DNA from: Coriobacteriia bacterium | GTDB taxonomy: Bacteria; Actinomycetota; Coriobacteriia; WRKU01; WQUG01 | Assembly: GCA_009779395.1 (NCBI GenBank) | Contig: WREJ01000071.1 | Coordinates: 1-6,248, forward strand | Reading direction: 5' to 3' | Length of the DNA: 6,248 nt | Shown: one piece after another, positions 4,992 through 6,248 of the stretch | Numbering within the stretch: position 1 is the first letter of the stretch | How the letters are laid out: every line of letters begins with the position of its first letter | Position numbers and translations under genes: made by a program | The notes under the pieces: generated by a model | Seen by the model: only the letters and a program-made list of their open reading frames with translations | Told to the model about the DNA's origin: nothing | Databases searched by the model: none

Positions 4992-6248
4992 TCAGTAACC
5001 CAAAACCTGCAGTTCCATCTCGTGCTTGCTGCGTCTGGTAGCAGTAACCATCACAAGCAAGCTAGCAACTGCCATCAGTAGTAGTGCAGAACCAAAGTTA
5101 CCAACATCAAGTCCTGCTTCGATGGTCGCAGAATGTGTATTGGTAAATGCTGCGCTGTTTGTTGCCTCACCCAAAATTTGTACAGGTACGGTCAGAGCAG
5201 TGTTTGGCACATCTGCTGGTGCTACAACAACGGGCAGACCGTTAGTTACAACAGCAACAGAGGGTGTGTAGTTAACTGCAGCTTGTTCGGTCACGCTGTA
5301 GTTTGCACCAACATGTGTGTCAACAAAGATGAGTGTTTGGTTGTGACGCAAATGAACTGTCTGCTGCACTTCTGCCAGGAAGAGCAGGTAAGCACCATTG
5401 CCGTCAGTTCCTGCTACCGTTCCGTTCTCTGCTGCCGTGACAATGCTGTTGTTTTCTACTACATATGCTTTGTAGCTGACAGGAACAAGAGTTGGTACCA
5501 AAGATGGTGCAACAACAGTAATGTCAAAGGCAAAGAGTCGTGTTTGATTTGCCATTGCTCCTACTACTGCTTTAGAAATCCTGAGTCCTGTGTCATCGAG
5601 TGGATCGAATGGATCAGTATCGTGGTTTCTGATAAAGGTGTTAATGAAAGTTAGCGGGTTTTCATCAGCGATTTTCTCACCAGGAATGTCATCTACTACT
5701 CTTCGTACGTGCATCTCTGCTACAAAGAGCCCACCGCCAGAAGGACGATTATGTACAACAAGCGTTAGGTCATAGATAGTTGGGTCAAAGATCATTGTTT
5801 CTGTTGCTGTGTTTACAAAGGTGTTATTTCTTTCGCTGATGCGATAGACATAGATACCTGCGTGAGGGAAAATTGCCCCTGTTATCAGGCAGTCTGAAAA
5901 GCTTGTAACTGTTTTGACATCCCCTGTTATAGTTCCTTCATCGCTGGGATTAAAGATTGCAAATGCAGCATTGAGCGCAGGCATTGTTTGTGTTGCTTCA
6001 AAGCTGGCGTCATCATCGAGGCTAAAGGGAACAATAACAAACTCGAATGTCGTGGCAGGTGTTTCTGTTCCCACCGGCATTTGCAGATTTTTGGCAATTG
6101 TTAAGTCACCATCATCTGTGTCTGATGCTAGTGGCCATATAAGGTAGGGAGAAAAGCGATCATCAGTGTCACCAACACCTACTTGACCGTATTCATTATA
6201 GCCCCATCCCCACAAGCTGTCATTTGTTCTCATAGCAAGGGAGTGCCA
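4992..6248 (-). CDS. Surface protein with RCC1 repeat and two isopeptide-type pilin domains, 5' end outside window
   Basis: The last 418 residues of a larger protein are visible; the frame is open to the window edge, so the Met at 6233 is internal. Visible residues 1-34 complete an RCC1 propeller blade (WHSLAM, SLWGWGYNEYGQVG), implying more blades upstream. Residues about 48-208 resemble a Spy0128/FctA-type pilin domain. Residues 221-373 resemble a second, DUF7601-like domain. Each shows the spacing of an intramolecular Lys-Asn bond: Lys53 (TIAK), Glu139 (YRISE) and Asn203 (FINTF), then Lys226 (ISK), Glu321 (SVTE) and Asn370 (FTNT). A membrane segment (about 385-403), basic RRSK and a short tail end the protein, so it is anchored in the membrane and faces outward. 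There is no LPXTG motif. Base composition looks more AT-rich than selA by eye. A role in adhesion or display is inference. Confidence 0.85.
   Translation of the reverse strand, partial: WHSLAMRTNDSLWGWGYNEYGQVGVGDTDDRFSPYLIWPLASDTDDGDLTIAKNLQMPVGTETPATTFEFVIVPFSLDDDASFEATQTMPALNAAFAIFNPSDEGTITGDVKTVTSFSDCLITGAIFPHAGIYVYRISERNNTFVNTATETMIFDPTIYDLTLVVHNRPSGGGLFVAEMHVRRVVDDIPGEKIADENPLTFINTFIRNHDTDPFDPLDDTGLRISKAVVGAMANQTRLFAFDITVVAPSLVPTLVPVSYKAYVVENNSIVTAAENGTVAGTDGNGAYLLFLAEVQQTVHLRHNQTLIFVDTHVGANYSVTEQAAVNYTPSVAVVTNGLPVVVAPADVPNTALTVPVQILGEATNSAAFTNTHSATIEAGLDVGNFGSALLLMAVASLLVMVTATRRSKHEMELQVLGY

Noticed and set aside
5133..5654. 173-codon Cys-rich open frame on the plus strand opposite the surface-protein gene
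   Set aside because: The Cys and Val richness results from reading the complement of Thr/Ala/Asn codons; no ribosome site and no recognisable domain.

Overview
The window looks like chromosome of an anaerobic, Gram-positive, moderate-GC bacterium. A Coriobacteriia (Eggerthellaceae-like) host is my best inference. The support is a divergent Tat-exported [NiFe] hydrogenase small subunit beside a selenocysteine gene, a YtrA-type GntR/ABC operon, and a surface protein joining an RCC1 repeat to isopeptide-type pilin domains. Shine-Dalgarno sequences are strong (AGGAGG type) throughout. No taxonomic marker is present, so this assignment is tentative.

Layout. (1) Positions 1-787, minus strand: N-terminal 262 codons of a [NiFe] hydrogenase small subunit with a twin-arginine signal; the gene runs off the left edge. 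(2) 788-1192: a 405-bp divergent intergenic region with an unusual density of inverted repeats and a probable selA promoter. (3) 1193-2764, plus strand: complete selA (selenocysteine synthase). (4) 2765-2917: a short convergent gap with only weak dyads. (5) 4793 down to 2918, minus strand: a tightly overlapping three-gene operon (YtrA-like GntR repressor, ABC ATPase, ABC-2-type permease). It is driven by a near-consensus sigma-70 promoter that overlaps a near-perfect 24-bp palindrome. (6) 4794-4991: that promoter, plus a 16-bp perfect-stem hairpin that probably terminates the upstream gene. (7) 4992-6248, minus strand: C-terminal 418 codons of a large surface protein that runs off the right edge.

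How the parts fit. SelA charges tRNA(Sec) with selenocysteine, so the host makes selenoproteins. Its divergent pairing with a hydrogenase gene suggests a link between selenium and redox enzymes, but the hydrogenase large subunit is outside the window and no selenocysteine codon is visible. The GntR-ABC-permease cassette has the architecture of autorepressed, envelope-stress-responsive YtrA operons, and a candidate operator is visible. The surface protein appears unrelated to its neighbours. No mobile element, CRISPR array, tRNA or rRNA was recognised.
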